Shown: piece by piece, positions 57,625 to 64,000 of the stretch
Layout of the letters: each line of letters starts with the position of its first letter
Numbering within the stretch: position 1 is the first letter of the stretch
NCBI GenBank assembly: GCA_963666895.2
Contig: CAXXNS010000010.1
Span: forward strand, 558,001 to 622,000
From: G963666895 sp963666895
GTDB lineage: Bacteria > Desulfobacterota > Desulfovibrionia > Desulfovibrionales > Desulfovibrionaceae
Direction of reading: 5' to 3'
Length of the DNA: 64,000 nucleotides
The notes under the pieces: generated by a model
Seen by the model: only the letters and a program-made list of their open reading frames with translations
What the model was told of the DNA's origin: nothing
Database searches by the model: none
Translations under genes and position numbers: made by a program

Positions 57625-58785
57625 ATGAAACGCGCCTTGCTTGTCCTCGCCCTTTGCTGGGCCTTGCTTTCGTCCCTGGCCCTGGTCCGTCCCCCGGACC
57701 CGGCCCTGGCCGACGCGGCCAGCATCGTGGGCGGCGGGGGCGGGACCGTGCGGCCCATGGACAATTTGGACATCCAACTGCGCAGCGAGCACATCCGCAT
57801 CCAGGTGCACCGGAGCCGGGCCGAGTTCCTGGTGGTCTACGACTTCGTGAACACCACCGGCCGCGAGCAGACCGTGCGCATGGGCTTTCCGGAGCGGGCC
57901 GCGTTCATGGAGGAGGAAAAGCTCCAGGACTTCACGGTCATGGACGGCGACCAGCCGGTGCCCGTCCAACTGGAGCCCGGCGAGTCCGAGGGCCGGGTCA
58001 TCAACGGCCAGCGGCTGCCGCCCATGGACTACTACGTGTTCGAGCTGACCTTCGCCCCGGGCGAGGCCAAGCGGGTGACCAACGCCTACTGGGCCTGGTC
58101 CACGGAATACCGGGGCCTTTACTCCCTGGACTACTACCTGCACACCGGAGCCACCTGGAAGGGCCCCATCGAGAGCGTGGACGTGCTGGTCAGCCTGGAC
58201 CCGGAGCTGGTCTTTCCCGGACCCGGCCTGAAGAAGGCGGGCCTGGACTTCGCGCCCCCGGGCTATTCGCTGGACAGCGGGGCCGGGCAGCTGTCCTGGC
58301 ACTTCGAGAACCTGGAGCCCACGCCGGACCAGGACCTCAAGCTGCTCTACCTGCACGCGGGCCGCCCCTACAGCACGGAGATGATCGCCTCCTCGGTGCT
58401 GGACCAGGACCACTACCCCCTGCTGGTCATGGACGGCGACCAGGCCACGGCCTGGGCCGAGGGTGAGACCGGGCCCGGGCTGGGCCAGTGGATCATGGCC
58501 GACTTCCAGGAGCCCGGCGGGTACGAGGTCTACCGGGTGGGCGTGCTGCCCGGCTGGGCCAAGGACGACCTGTTCACCGAGTACAACCGGGTCAAGTCGG
58601 CCACCCTGCATTTTTCGGACGGGACCAGCCGCAAGATCGAGCTGGAGGACAAGCAGGCCATGCAGTTCTTCGAGATCGAGCCCGTCCAGACCTCCTACGT
58701 CAAGCTGGTCATCGACCAGGTCTACCGGGGCACCCGGTACGACGACACCTGCATCTCCGAGATGGAGATCCACACGTCCAATTAG
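57625..58785 (+). CDS. Exported protein with NADase-type glycan-binding domain
   Basis: 386 aa. Signal peptide (LLVLALCWALLSSLALVRPP), a beta-rich N-terminal part (DNLDIQLRSEHIRIQVHRSR; DYYVFELTFAPGEAKRVTN), and a C-terminal region (HYPLLVMDGDQATAWAEGE; YVKLVIDQVYRGTRYDDT) that resembles the discoidin-like NADase-type glycan-binding domain. Probably periplasmic or surface. Start ATG 57625 has a weak SD. Convergent with the LpxR gene. Confidence 0.82.
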   Translation: MKRALLVLALCWALLSSLALVRPPDPALADAASIVGGGGGTVRPMDNLDIQLRSEHIRIQVHRSRAEFLVVYDFVNTTGREQTVRMGFPERAAFMEEEKLQDFTVMDGDQPVPVQLEPGESEGRVINGQRLPPMDYYVFELTFAPGEAKRVTNAYWAWSTEYRGLYSLDYYLHTGATWKGPIESVDVLVSLDPELVFPGPGLKKAGLDFAPPGYSLDSGAGQLSWHFENLEPTPDQDLKLLYLHAGRPYSTEMIASSVLDQDHYPLLVMDGDQATAWAEGETGPGLGQWIMADFQEPGGYEVYRVGVLPGWAKDDLFTEYNRVKSATLHFSDGTSRKIELEDKQAMQFFEIEPVQTSYVKLVIDQVYRGTRYDDTCISEMEIHTSN

Positions 58786-58794
58786 CCCGCCCGG

Positions 58795-59856
58795 CTAGAA
58801 GGTCAGGGAGAGGTTCAGGGAGCCGTAGGTCTGGCCCCCGGACTGGCCCTCGAACTCGTCGCCGCGATGGACCAGGGTGTAGGTCAGCTTGATGGGGCCC
58901 AGGACCAGGCAGGCCCCGGCGTACACGTCGGCCACCAGGGGCAGCTTGTCCACGTTGTGGCTGTGCTCGAAGGTATTGCCGTCCAGGAGGATGTTGTGGA
59001 CCACCCAGCGGCCGTCCGTGCCCGCGAACAGGTGGAAGCCCACGCCGCTGTCCAGGCGCGGATCGTCCTCGCCCACGGGCGCGCTGACCCCGCCGCCCTT
59101 GTTCATGAGCGCGGTGCCGAAGTCCAGGGGCAGGTGGAAGCCCAGGCGCACTTCGCCGCCCGCCTGCACGCCGGTGTACACGTTGCCCAGGGAGGCTCCC
59201 AGGTGGGGCAGCAGGTCCATGCCGAAGCCCTCGCCGAAGTCCAGGTCCAGGGCCCGCCAGATGCGCTGCCAGGAGACCATGAGCGCGGGCTCGTTTTCGA
59301 GCTGGTTGTCCCAGCCCTTGGCGGAGTCGTCGTTGATGAGCTTGTGGAAGTTGTTCTGGGTCTCCTCGCCCAGGGCGGCCGGGCCGACCATGCCCAGGGT
59401 GGTCTCCACCGCGTCCAGCATGTCCTCGTCCTTGCTGATGAAGCCCAGGGTGAAGGCGGTCAGGGCGGCGTAGGGCCGGTCGTCCTCGATCAGCTCCTCG
59501 AGCTGGGTGTCCTCGGGCGTGTAGAGTTCCTGGCTCAGGGCGATGGAGATGTTGTGCTGGCGCTCCCGGCCGCCCAGGAAGGGCAGCAGGTCCACATAGG
59601 GCAGCATCCACTCCGGCACCTCGTCCGCGAACTTGTTCAGGTCCTCGGACACCCAGGTCAGGCGCAGGCCGTTGGTGTAGTGCTCGTCCGTGCCTCCGCC
59701 GAAGAAGTCGTTCTCCACGGTGACGGAGAAGGTCTGGCTGGTGCTCAGCCGGGAGGGGGCGTCTTCGGACGCGGCCTCGTCCTGTGCCCGGGCCGGGCAG
59801 GCCGGGGCCAGGAGCGCGAGCACAAGGGCGAAAACGGGCAACGGACGCATGGGCAT
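58795..59856 (-). CDS. LpxR-like outer-membrane lipid A deacylase
   Basis: 353 aa. Signal peptide, then the LpxR opening block VENDFFGGGTDEHYTNGLRL, ALSQELYTPEDTQ near 110 and the terminal Phe of an outer-membrane beta barrel (NLSLTF). LpxR removes the 3'-acyloxyacyl group of lipid A; substrate here is inferred. Start could be ATG 59856 or the ATG two codons in. Followed upstream by a small membrane-protein gene. Confidence 0.88.
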   Translation of the reverse strand: MPMRPLPVFALVLALLAPACPARAQDEAASEDAPSRLSTSQTFSVTVENDFFGGGTDEHYTNGLRLTWVSEDLNKFADEVPEWMLPYVDLLPFLGGRERQHNISIALSQELYTPEDTQLEELIEDDRPYAALTAFTLGFISKDEDMLDAVETTLGMVGPAALGEETQNNFHKLINDDSAKGWDNQLENEPALMVSWQRIWRALDLDFGEGFGMDLLPHLGASLGNVYTGVQAGGEVRLGFHLPLDFGTALMNKGGGVSAPVGEDDPRLDSGVGFHLFAGTDGRWVVHNILLDGNTFEHSHNVDKLPLVADVYAGACLVLGPIKLTYTLVHRGDEFEGQSGGQTYGSLNLSLTF

Positions 59857-59859
59857 CTT

Positions 59860-60270
59860 CTAGGGGTTGGACTGGTTCCGGTCAACCACGACAAGGTAAC
59901 ATAATCCGGCCAGGAGCAGGCAGCAGGCGCAGGGCAGGGCCACGTCCAGCACACCCATGAGGGGTTCGCCCGCGTCCATCCGGTCCCAGGCGGCCCAGGC
60001 GAAGGTGGGGGCCAGGAGCAAATAGCCCGTGCCCGCGGCCAGGCGGCCCTTCCGGGTTCGGATGCGCAGGCTGCCCACCAGCACGGTCAGGGACAGGAGC
60101 GTGTCCAGGACGAGCACGGCCAGGGCCAGGAACCGGGCTCCGGAGCCGTGGGCCTGGACAAGGGCGGCCAGGACTTGGTCCCCGGTGAGCAGGGAGACCA
60201 GCCCGAAGCCGAAGAACACGGTTCCCGTGATCCCGGCCAGCATTCCGGTATGGAAGAGCACGGCGCGCAT
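59860..60270 (-). CDS. Small membrane protein, four TM helices
   Basis: 136 aa. Four hydrophobic segments (MLAGITGTVFFGFGLVSLL, FLALAVLVLDTLLSLTVLVG, GTGYLLLAPTFAWAAW, LPCACCLLLAGLCYLVVV). No family recognised. Ends three bases from the LpxR start, so it is co-transcribed upstream of lpxR-like gene. Start ATG 60270 follows AGAAGGGGCC. Confidence 0.72.
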   Translation of the reverse strand: MRAVLFHTGMLAGITGTVFFGFGLVSLLTGDQVLAALVQAHGSGARFLALAVLVLDTLLSLTVLVGSLRIRTRKGRLAAGTGYLLLAPTFAWAAWDRMDAGEPLMGVLDVALPCACCLLLAGLCYLVVVDRNQSNP

Positions 60271-60421
60271 GGCCCCTTCTAGCCTTGGGCTGGTTCCCTG
60301 TCCAGGACGGCAGGGAATCGGCGGCGCAGTGGGGCCGTACATCCGCATTGACCAGGGGTCCGCTTCCCGATACAGAATGAAAAACTCAAGGTTACATGCC
60401 TGGACCGTATTGGAGGTACTG

Positions 60422-60826
60422 ATGATCAAGCGATTTGGTTTGCTGGCTGCCGTGGCTCTGGTGGGCTTGTTTCTGTTCGCCTGCGGCGGAGCCGGCGATC
60501 CGGCCGACGCCGTTCAGGGCGGCATGGAGGCCATGATCAACATGGACGAGGGCGGCCTGGAGAAATACCTGTGCAAGGACCTGGTGGCCGACGCCAAGGA
60601 GGCCATGACCGAGTTCAAGACGGCCATCGACCAGGGCGCCAGCATGGAATTTTCCGACATGAAGTACGAGGTGGTCAGCCAGGAGGAGGACAAGGCCGTT
60701 GTTCGGGTCACGGGCTCCTTCAAGGCTACGCATCCCGAGTACGGCGCGATGGAAGAAACCATGTCCGAGGAAATGGACGTGATCAAGGAAGACGGTCAGT
60801 GGAAGGTCTGCGACGGCTTCCTCTAG
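60422..60826 (+). CDS. NTF2/DUF4878-like lipoprotein (paralogue 1)
   Basis: 134 aa. Lipobox LFLFAC near residue 21, then a small domain with VEDK-type strand MKYEVVSQEEDKAVVRVTGS and an ending IKEDGQWKVCDGFL that is shared with the next gene. NTF2-like DUF4878 lipoproteins are common but uncharacterised. SD GGAGGTACTG. Own terminator at 60850. Confidence 0.85.
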   Translation: MIKRFGLLAAVALVGLFLFACGGAGDPADAVQGGMEAMINMDEGGLEKYLCKDLVADAKEAMTEFKTAIDQGASMEFSDMKYEVVSQEEDKAVVRVTGSFKATHPEYGAMEETMSEEMDVIKEDGQWKVCDGFL

Positions 60827-60849
60827 ACTTGACGAACTTTGCAACCAAA

Positions 60850-60872
60850 GGCCCCGCCACGGGGTCTTTCTT
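60850..60872 (+). terminator. Terminator after paralogue 1
   Basis: GGCCCCG (60850-60856), loop CCA, CGGGGTC (60860-60866) with one wobble, then TTTCTT. Confidence 0.7.
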
Positions 60873-60893
60873 ACGACCCGCGAGGAGGGGACG

Positions 60894-61307
60894 ATGAAGA
60901 AACAACTGGTTTTGATGATGGCCGCGGCCCTGCTCGGACTGACCCTGTTCGCCTGCGGCGGCGGCGGGGATTCCCCCGAGGTCGTGGTGGAGAAGGCCAT
61001 GTCCGCCATGGTGGACATGGACACCGACGCCCTGGGCGACTACCTGTGCGCCAAGTCCCTGGTCGAGGCCAAGCAGGCCCTGGACATGGCCAAGGCCATG
61101 ATGCCCGAGGACCAGAAGTTCGAGATGAAGCTCTCGGACATGAAGTACGAAGTGACCGAGGAGAGCGACGACAAGGCCACGGTCCACGTCACCGGCAATG
61201 TGACCGTCACCGGCCTGGGCGACGAGGATCAGTCCGAGCCCGTGGACGAGCAGATGCAGGTCATCAAGGAAGACGGCAAGTGGAAGGTCTGCGAGGGCTT
61301 CCTCTAG
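60894..61307 (+). CDS. NTF2/DUF4878-like lipoprotein (paralogue 2)
   Basis: 137 aa. Lipobox LTLFAC near residue 21; MKYEVTEESDDKATVHVTGN and IKEDGKWKVCEGFL match paralogue 1 closely, so it arose by recent duplication. SD GAGGAGGGG. Own terminator at 61332. Confidence 0.87.
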   Translation: MKKQLVLMMAAALLGLTLFACGGGGDSPEVVVEKAMSAMVDMDTDALGDYLCAKSLVEAKQALDMAKAMMPEDQKFEMKLSDMKYEVTEESDDKATVHVTGNVTVTGLGDEDQSEPVDEQMQVIKEDGKWKVCEGFL

Positions 61308-61331
61308 GCCGGAACCGATCGACCCGTTACC

Positions 61332-61355
61332 AAAAGGCCCCGCAAGGGGCCTTTT
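61332..61355 (+). terminator. Terminator after paralogue 2
   Basis: AAAAGGCCCC (61332-61341) pairs with GGGGCCTTTT (61346-61355), loop GCAA; perfect. Confidence 0.88.
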
Positions 61356-61380
61356 TCACATCGCAAGTCGGAGGTGGAAC

Positions 61381-61773
61381 ATGCCGAGCACGGTCCGGTT
61401 GTTGATGGCGGCGCTGGCCGTCCTGTCCTGCCTGGTCGCGGGTTGCGGGGACCAGGACTCGCCCCTGGCCGTGACCGAGCGGCTGGTGGCCGCGTATGCG
61501 GCCGGGGACGGCCCCGGGGTCCGGGAGCTGGCCTGCCAGCGCTACGCCGAGGCTTTGGCCGAGGAGTGCGAACGGATCACGGCCGAGGAAGGCCGCATGG
61601 TGTTCGAGGTGGACTATTCCCTGGTCTCGGACGACGGCAGCGAGGCCGTGGTCCACCTGCTGGGAACGGCCACTGTCTACGGGCCGAACGGCCAGGCCGT
61701 GGAGGTGGAGGACATGGACCGCGACGTGCTCCTGGTCCGCGAGCAGGGGGCCTGGAAGTTCTGCCAGCGGTAA
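61381..61773 (+). CDS. NTF2/DUF4878-like lipoprotein (paralogue 3, divergent)
   Basis: 130 aa. Lipobox CLVAGC near residue 21. The pattern VTERLVAAYAAGDGPGVREL, VDYSLVSDDGSEAVVHLLGT and the C-terminal LVREQGAWKFCQR match the cluster, but the sequence is more divergent than paralogues 1 and 2. SD GGAGGTGG. Confidence 0.82.
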   Translation: MPSTVRLLMAALAVLSCLVAGCGDQDSPLAVTERLVAAYAAGDGPGVRELACQRYAEALAEECERITAEEGRMVFEVDYSLVSDDGSEAVVHLLGTATVYGPNGQAVEVEDMDRDVLLVREQGAWKFCQR

Positions 61774-61904
61774 GGAACCGGCCCAAATCCGTTCCCCTCA
61801 TTGACCCGTCCCGGTTTCCAGGGTAGTCAGGGACCAGCGCGGCCGGTCCTGTCCTGGAGACGGCCGCGGGACCGGCGAACCACCATCCCACGGAGGAAAG
61901 ATTC

Positions 61905-62354
61905 ATGATCCGCAAATATTTGGCCTTCGCCATGCTGGCCGCCCTGTCCCTGTCCCTGCTGTCCCTGGCCGGATGCGGCGGCTCCGACGGCGGGGACGAT
62001 CCCGTGTCCGTCACCCAGCAGGCCTTTGAAAAGGCCGTCACCCTGGACATGGACGGCCTGTTGGAGGTCTCCTGCCAACAGATGCGCGAGGAGATCGAGG
62101 CCTCACGCGAGGAAATCAAGCTCATGACCGAGATGATGGAAGGGTTGGGCATCAACTTCAAGGACATCGAATACGACATGTCGCACATGAAGTGGGACCT
62201 GGTGGAGGAATCCGAAGACAAGGCCACGGTGCACATGTACGGCACCATGACCATGTACGCGCAGGGCCTGGGCGAGGAAACCCAGGACCAGGACGAGAAG
62301 ATCAACCTGGTCAAGGAGGGCGGCAGCTGGAAGGTCTGCAGCCCCATCAACTGA
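61905..62354 (+). CDS. NTF2/DUF4878-like lipoprotein (paralogue 4)
   Basis: 149 aa. Lipobox LLSLAGC near residue 23, then VSVTQQAFEKAVTLDMDGLL, DLVEESEDKATVHMYGT and LVKEGGSWKVCSPIN. The central helix region is longer. SD GGAGGAAAG. Own terminator at 62376. Confidence 0.85.
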   Translation: MIRKYLAFAMLAALSLSLLSLAGCGGSDGGDDPVSVTQQAFEKAVTLDMDGLLEVSCQQMREEIEASREEIKLMTEMMEGLGINFKDIEYDMSHMKWDLVEESEDKATVHMYGTMTMYAQGLGEETQDQDEKINLVKEGGSWKVCSPIN

Positions 62355-62375
62355 CCGGCCCGTTCAGGAATACGG

Positions 62376-62400
62376 AACGCCCCCGTGGGGGCGTTTTTTT
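62376..62400 (+). terminator. Terminator after paralogue 4
   Basis: AACGCCCCC-GT-GGGGGCGTT (about 62376-62395) followed by more Ts; perfect stem. Confidence 0.88.
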
Positions 62401-62465
62401 TGGCCCGGCCGCATTGACCGGCCCGGACCCGGACCTTTATGCTGGCGCATACCCAAGGAATACAC

Positions 62466-63335
62466 ATGAAACCCTTCTTTGCCTTTTGTCTGGTCGCCTG
62501 GGCCGTGTTTTCGGCCGGGGTTCCGGCCTGGGCCCAGCCCAACACCCCCGCCTACGCGGCCAAGATGGCCTATGAGGCGGCCCACAGCTTCGACGCCGAC
62601 ACCCTGCTCCAGTACGCCTGCATCGAGGGCGAGGAGCGCATGAACATACGCCAGTTCTTCGCCGACCAGGTGCACAAGCTGGAGCAGGTCTACGGCCTGG
62701 ACTGGAACCAGGTGACCATCGACTTCTCCCAGGTCCGCTACGAGGTCCTGGAGCAGACCCCGGACCAGGCCCGGGTGCGGATTTCCGGGCCCTACGTCAT
62801 CAACTACCTGGGCGAGAAGGAAGTGGACGAGGACCCGGACGTGATCATCGTCCAGATGGTGGACGGCCAGTGGCTCATGTGCGGGGACCAGGACCTGGCC
62901 CAGCAGCCCCTGATGGACCAGTCCGTGAGCCTGGACCCCTACGGCCCGGTGTATGCGGCCAAGATGTCCTACGAGGCGGCCCACAGCCTGGACGCCGACG
63001 GATTCGGGCAGTGGTCCTGCGTGGACACGGCCACCCTGGCCGATCTCAAGGCGGAGTTCGAGAAGCAGCAGAACATTGCCGCCCGGGCCGTGGGCGTGCA
63101 GTGGAGCCAAGTGCACATTGATTTTTCACGACTGACCTACGAACTGCTGGAGCAGGTGGACGACCGGGCCCGGGTGCGGGTGCAGGGCAGCTACGTGATC
63201 ACCTACCCGGGTGGCCGGGAGGTGGACGACGACCCGGACGTGGTCCTGGTGCAGCTCGTCAACGGCCAGTGGCTCATGTGCGGAGACCAGGACCAGGCGA
63301 ACATGCCCCTGTCCCCGTACTCCTCCAACAATTAG
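62466..63335 (+). CDS. Exported tandem NTF2-like protein (two-domain paralogue)
   Basis: 289 aa. Signal peptide (FFAFCLVAWAVFSAGVPAWA) without lipobox Cys, then two copies of the same domain: YAAKMAYEAAHSFDADTLL and YAAKMSYEAAHSLDADGFG open them, and MVDGQWLMCGDQD / LVNGQWLMCGDQD close them. Each copy resembles the lipoprotein paralogues just upstream. It is the free, duplicated version of the same fold. Ends convergent with the partial gene at the window edge. Confidence 0.87.
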   Translation: MKPFFAFCLVAWAVFSAGVPAWAQPNTPAYAAKMAYEAAHSFDADTLLQYACIEGEERMNIRQFFADQVHKLEQVYGLDWNQVTIDFSQVRYEVLEQTPDQARVRISGPYVINYLGEKEVDEDPDVIIVQMVDGQWLMCGDQDLAQQPLMDQSVSLDPYGPVYAAKMSYEAAHSLDADGFGQWSCVDTATLADLKAEFEKQQNIAARAVGVQWSQVHIDFSRLTYELLEQVDDRARVRVQGSYVITYPGGREVDDDPDVVLVQLVNGQWLMCGDQDQANMPLSPYSSNN

Positions 63336-64000
63336 AAGTCGATGCCGCAGGCCTTCTCCACCTGGTCGAAGGACTGGTTCAGCTTGTCCTGGTCCATGAA
63401 GGTGCGCAGCCAGTCGGCCCGCTCGAAGTCGTCTTCTTCCTCGGCGGCCAGGGTGTCCAGGAGCAGGTGGATGTCCTCGGCAGAAAGCCGCTTGGCCAGC
63501 TCGTCGGCCAGGCACTGGCAGTCGCCCGGGTTGTCCCCCTCGGACTCGCAGTAGCGGACCATGCGGATCTTGGCGTCGCCCAGCAGGTTCTGTTGCTTGT
63601 CCGGGGCCAGGTGCTCGGCCGGAGCGGCGCAGACCGCCTCGGCCTCGTCCATGACCGCTTCCAGCCGCTGGCCGTCCACCTTGTCCAGGTAGGCCATCTC
63701 CTGTTCTTCCGTGTCCGCTTCCATGGACAGGAGCAGGTTCAGGAACTCGTCCGGGGTCAGCTGCTGCTGCATGGACGTGACCACGCATTCGCAATAGGCC
63801 GGCTCATCGCCGAAGCTCAGGCACTTGTTGACCATGCGCTGCTTCTCGTCGCCCTGCACGGCCGGGGTGGGCGCGGTGGTGCGGCATTGGATTTCGGCCT
63901 GGTCGAAGATGGCCGAGATCTTGTCGTTGGGCAGCATGGAGTAGAGAAAGTCCGAGTCCTGGTCGCTCTCGGCCTCCATATAGGCCAGGAACATGCTCAT
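63332..64000 (-). CDS. Partial: repeat protein with Cys-containing helical repeats, cut by the window edge
   Basis: At least 222 residues; the 5' part lies beyond the right edge, so any visible Met near 64000 need not be the true start. Two clear repeats of about 90 residues: RMVNKCLSFGDEPAYCECVV and RMVRYCESEGDNPGDCQCLA, each followed by an acidic helical block ending with a ...FDQ(A/V)E..C segment. The family is not recognised. The repeated C..C.C pattern suggests disulfide-linked periplasmic repeats. Stop TAA 63332-63334 overlaps the end of the convergent gene. Confidence 0.75.
   Translation of the reverse strand: MSMFLAYMEAESDQDSDFLYSMLPNDKISAIFDQAEIQCRTTAPTPAVQGDEKQRMVNKCLSFGDEPAYCECVVTSMQQQLTPDEFLNLLLSMEADTEEQEMAYLDKVDGQRLEAVMDEAEAVCAAPAEHLAPDKQQNLLGDAKIRMVRYCESEGDNPGDCQCLADELAKRLSAEDIHLLLDTLAAEEEDDFERADWLRTFMDQDKLNQSFDQVEKACGIDF

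Noticed and set aside
1..64000. CRISPR arrays, IS elements, rRNA operons
   Set aside because: No regularly spaced short repeats, transposase-like proteins or rRNA sequence were recognised on reading the window.

Overview
The window is a G+C-rich bacterial chromosome segment whose gene content points to a sulfate-reducing deltaproteobacterium of the Desulfovibrio/Pseudodesulfovibrio type. The clues are a membrane-anchored tetrahaem cytochrome of the c3/c7 kind, a PaaK-like adenylate-forming ligase, an archaeal-type AroA' aldolase for aromatic amino acids (known in Desulfovibrio), a PEP-CTERM-like sorting tail and several cyclic-di-GMP proteins. There are no rRNA genes, CRISPR arrays, transposases or phage structural genes. 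It carries two tRNA genes and two strong candidate non-coding RNAs.

Layout. 1-3600: PfpI protein, lipoprotein, Cys-cluster protein, a low-GC gap, a PEP-CTERM-like protein and tRNA-Glu/tRNA-Lys on the minus strand. 3761-9997: PaaK-like ligase, ChaN-PDZ lipoprotein, lipoprotein, MutM, MurJ, YceI. 10092-14575: methyltransferase, DUF3795 protein, then a four-gene operon that looks like a split Rad50/SbcC ATPase (N-half and C-half on separate genes) with an Mre11-like nuclease and a small coiled-coil protein between the halves. 14663-24762: PAS-LuxR regulator, sirtuin, solute-binding protein, thioredoxin 2, thioesterase, lipoproteins, a U32-like protein, two TPR proteins, a hydrolase and small proteins. 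24790-25520: about 700 bases without a convincing gene, holding two promoter-to-terminator units with strong RNA secondary structure. 25519-38802: U32 hydroxylase-like protein, PHP phosphoesterase, two GGDEF-EAL proteins, a TrpX-like binding protein, Trm112-like protein, two Hsp20 genes and a three-PAS membrane protein. 38933-47010: secreted proteins, three MORN-repeat proteins (one a periplasmic caspase) and an EAL-like/HDOD protein. 47071-49405: three adjacent genes broken by at least nine single-base insertions. 49416-53457: AroA' and an S24-type repressor module with recognisable operators. 53479-64000: envelope proteins (HEAT-Sel1, cytochrome, LpxR) and a cluster of paralogous NTF2-like lipoproteins, ending in a gene cut by the window edge.

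The main leads are: (1) the split Rad50-Mre11-like operon; (2) the tandem structured RNAs at 24.9-25.5 kb; (3) a small regulon of an S24 repressor, where two promoters about 8 kb apart share an almost identical operator-in-spacer design (TTAGAC-N4-GTCTAA type) and the repressor's own promoter has the operator over its -35; and (4) the sharp concentration of frameshifts in the WSF-repeat locus, set against intact frames elsewhere. A large share of the window encodes exported proteins, so much of the segment serves the envelope.
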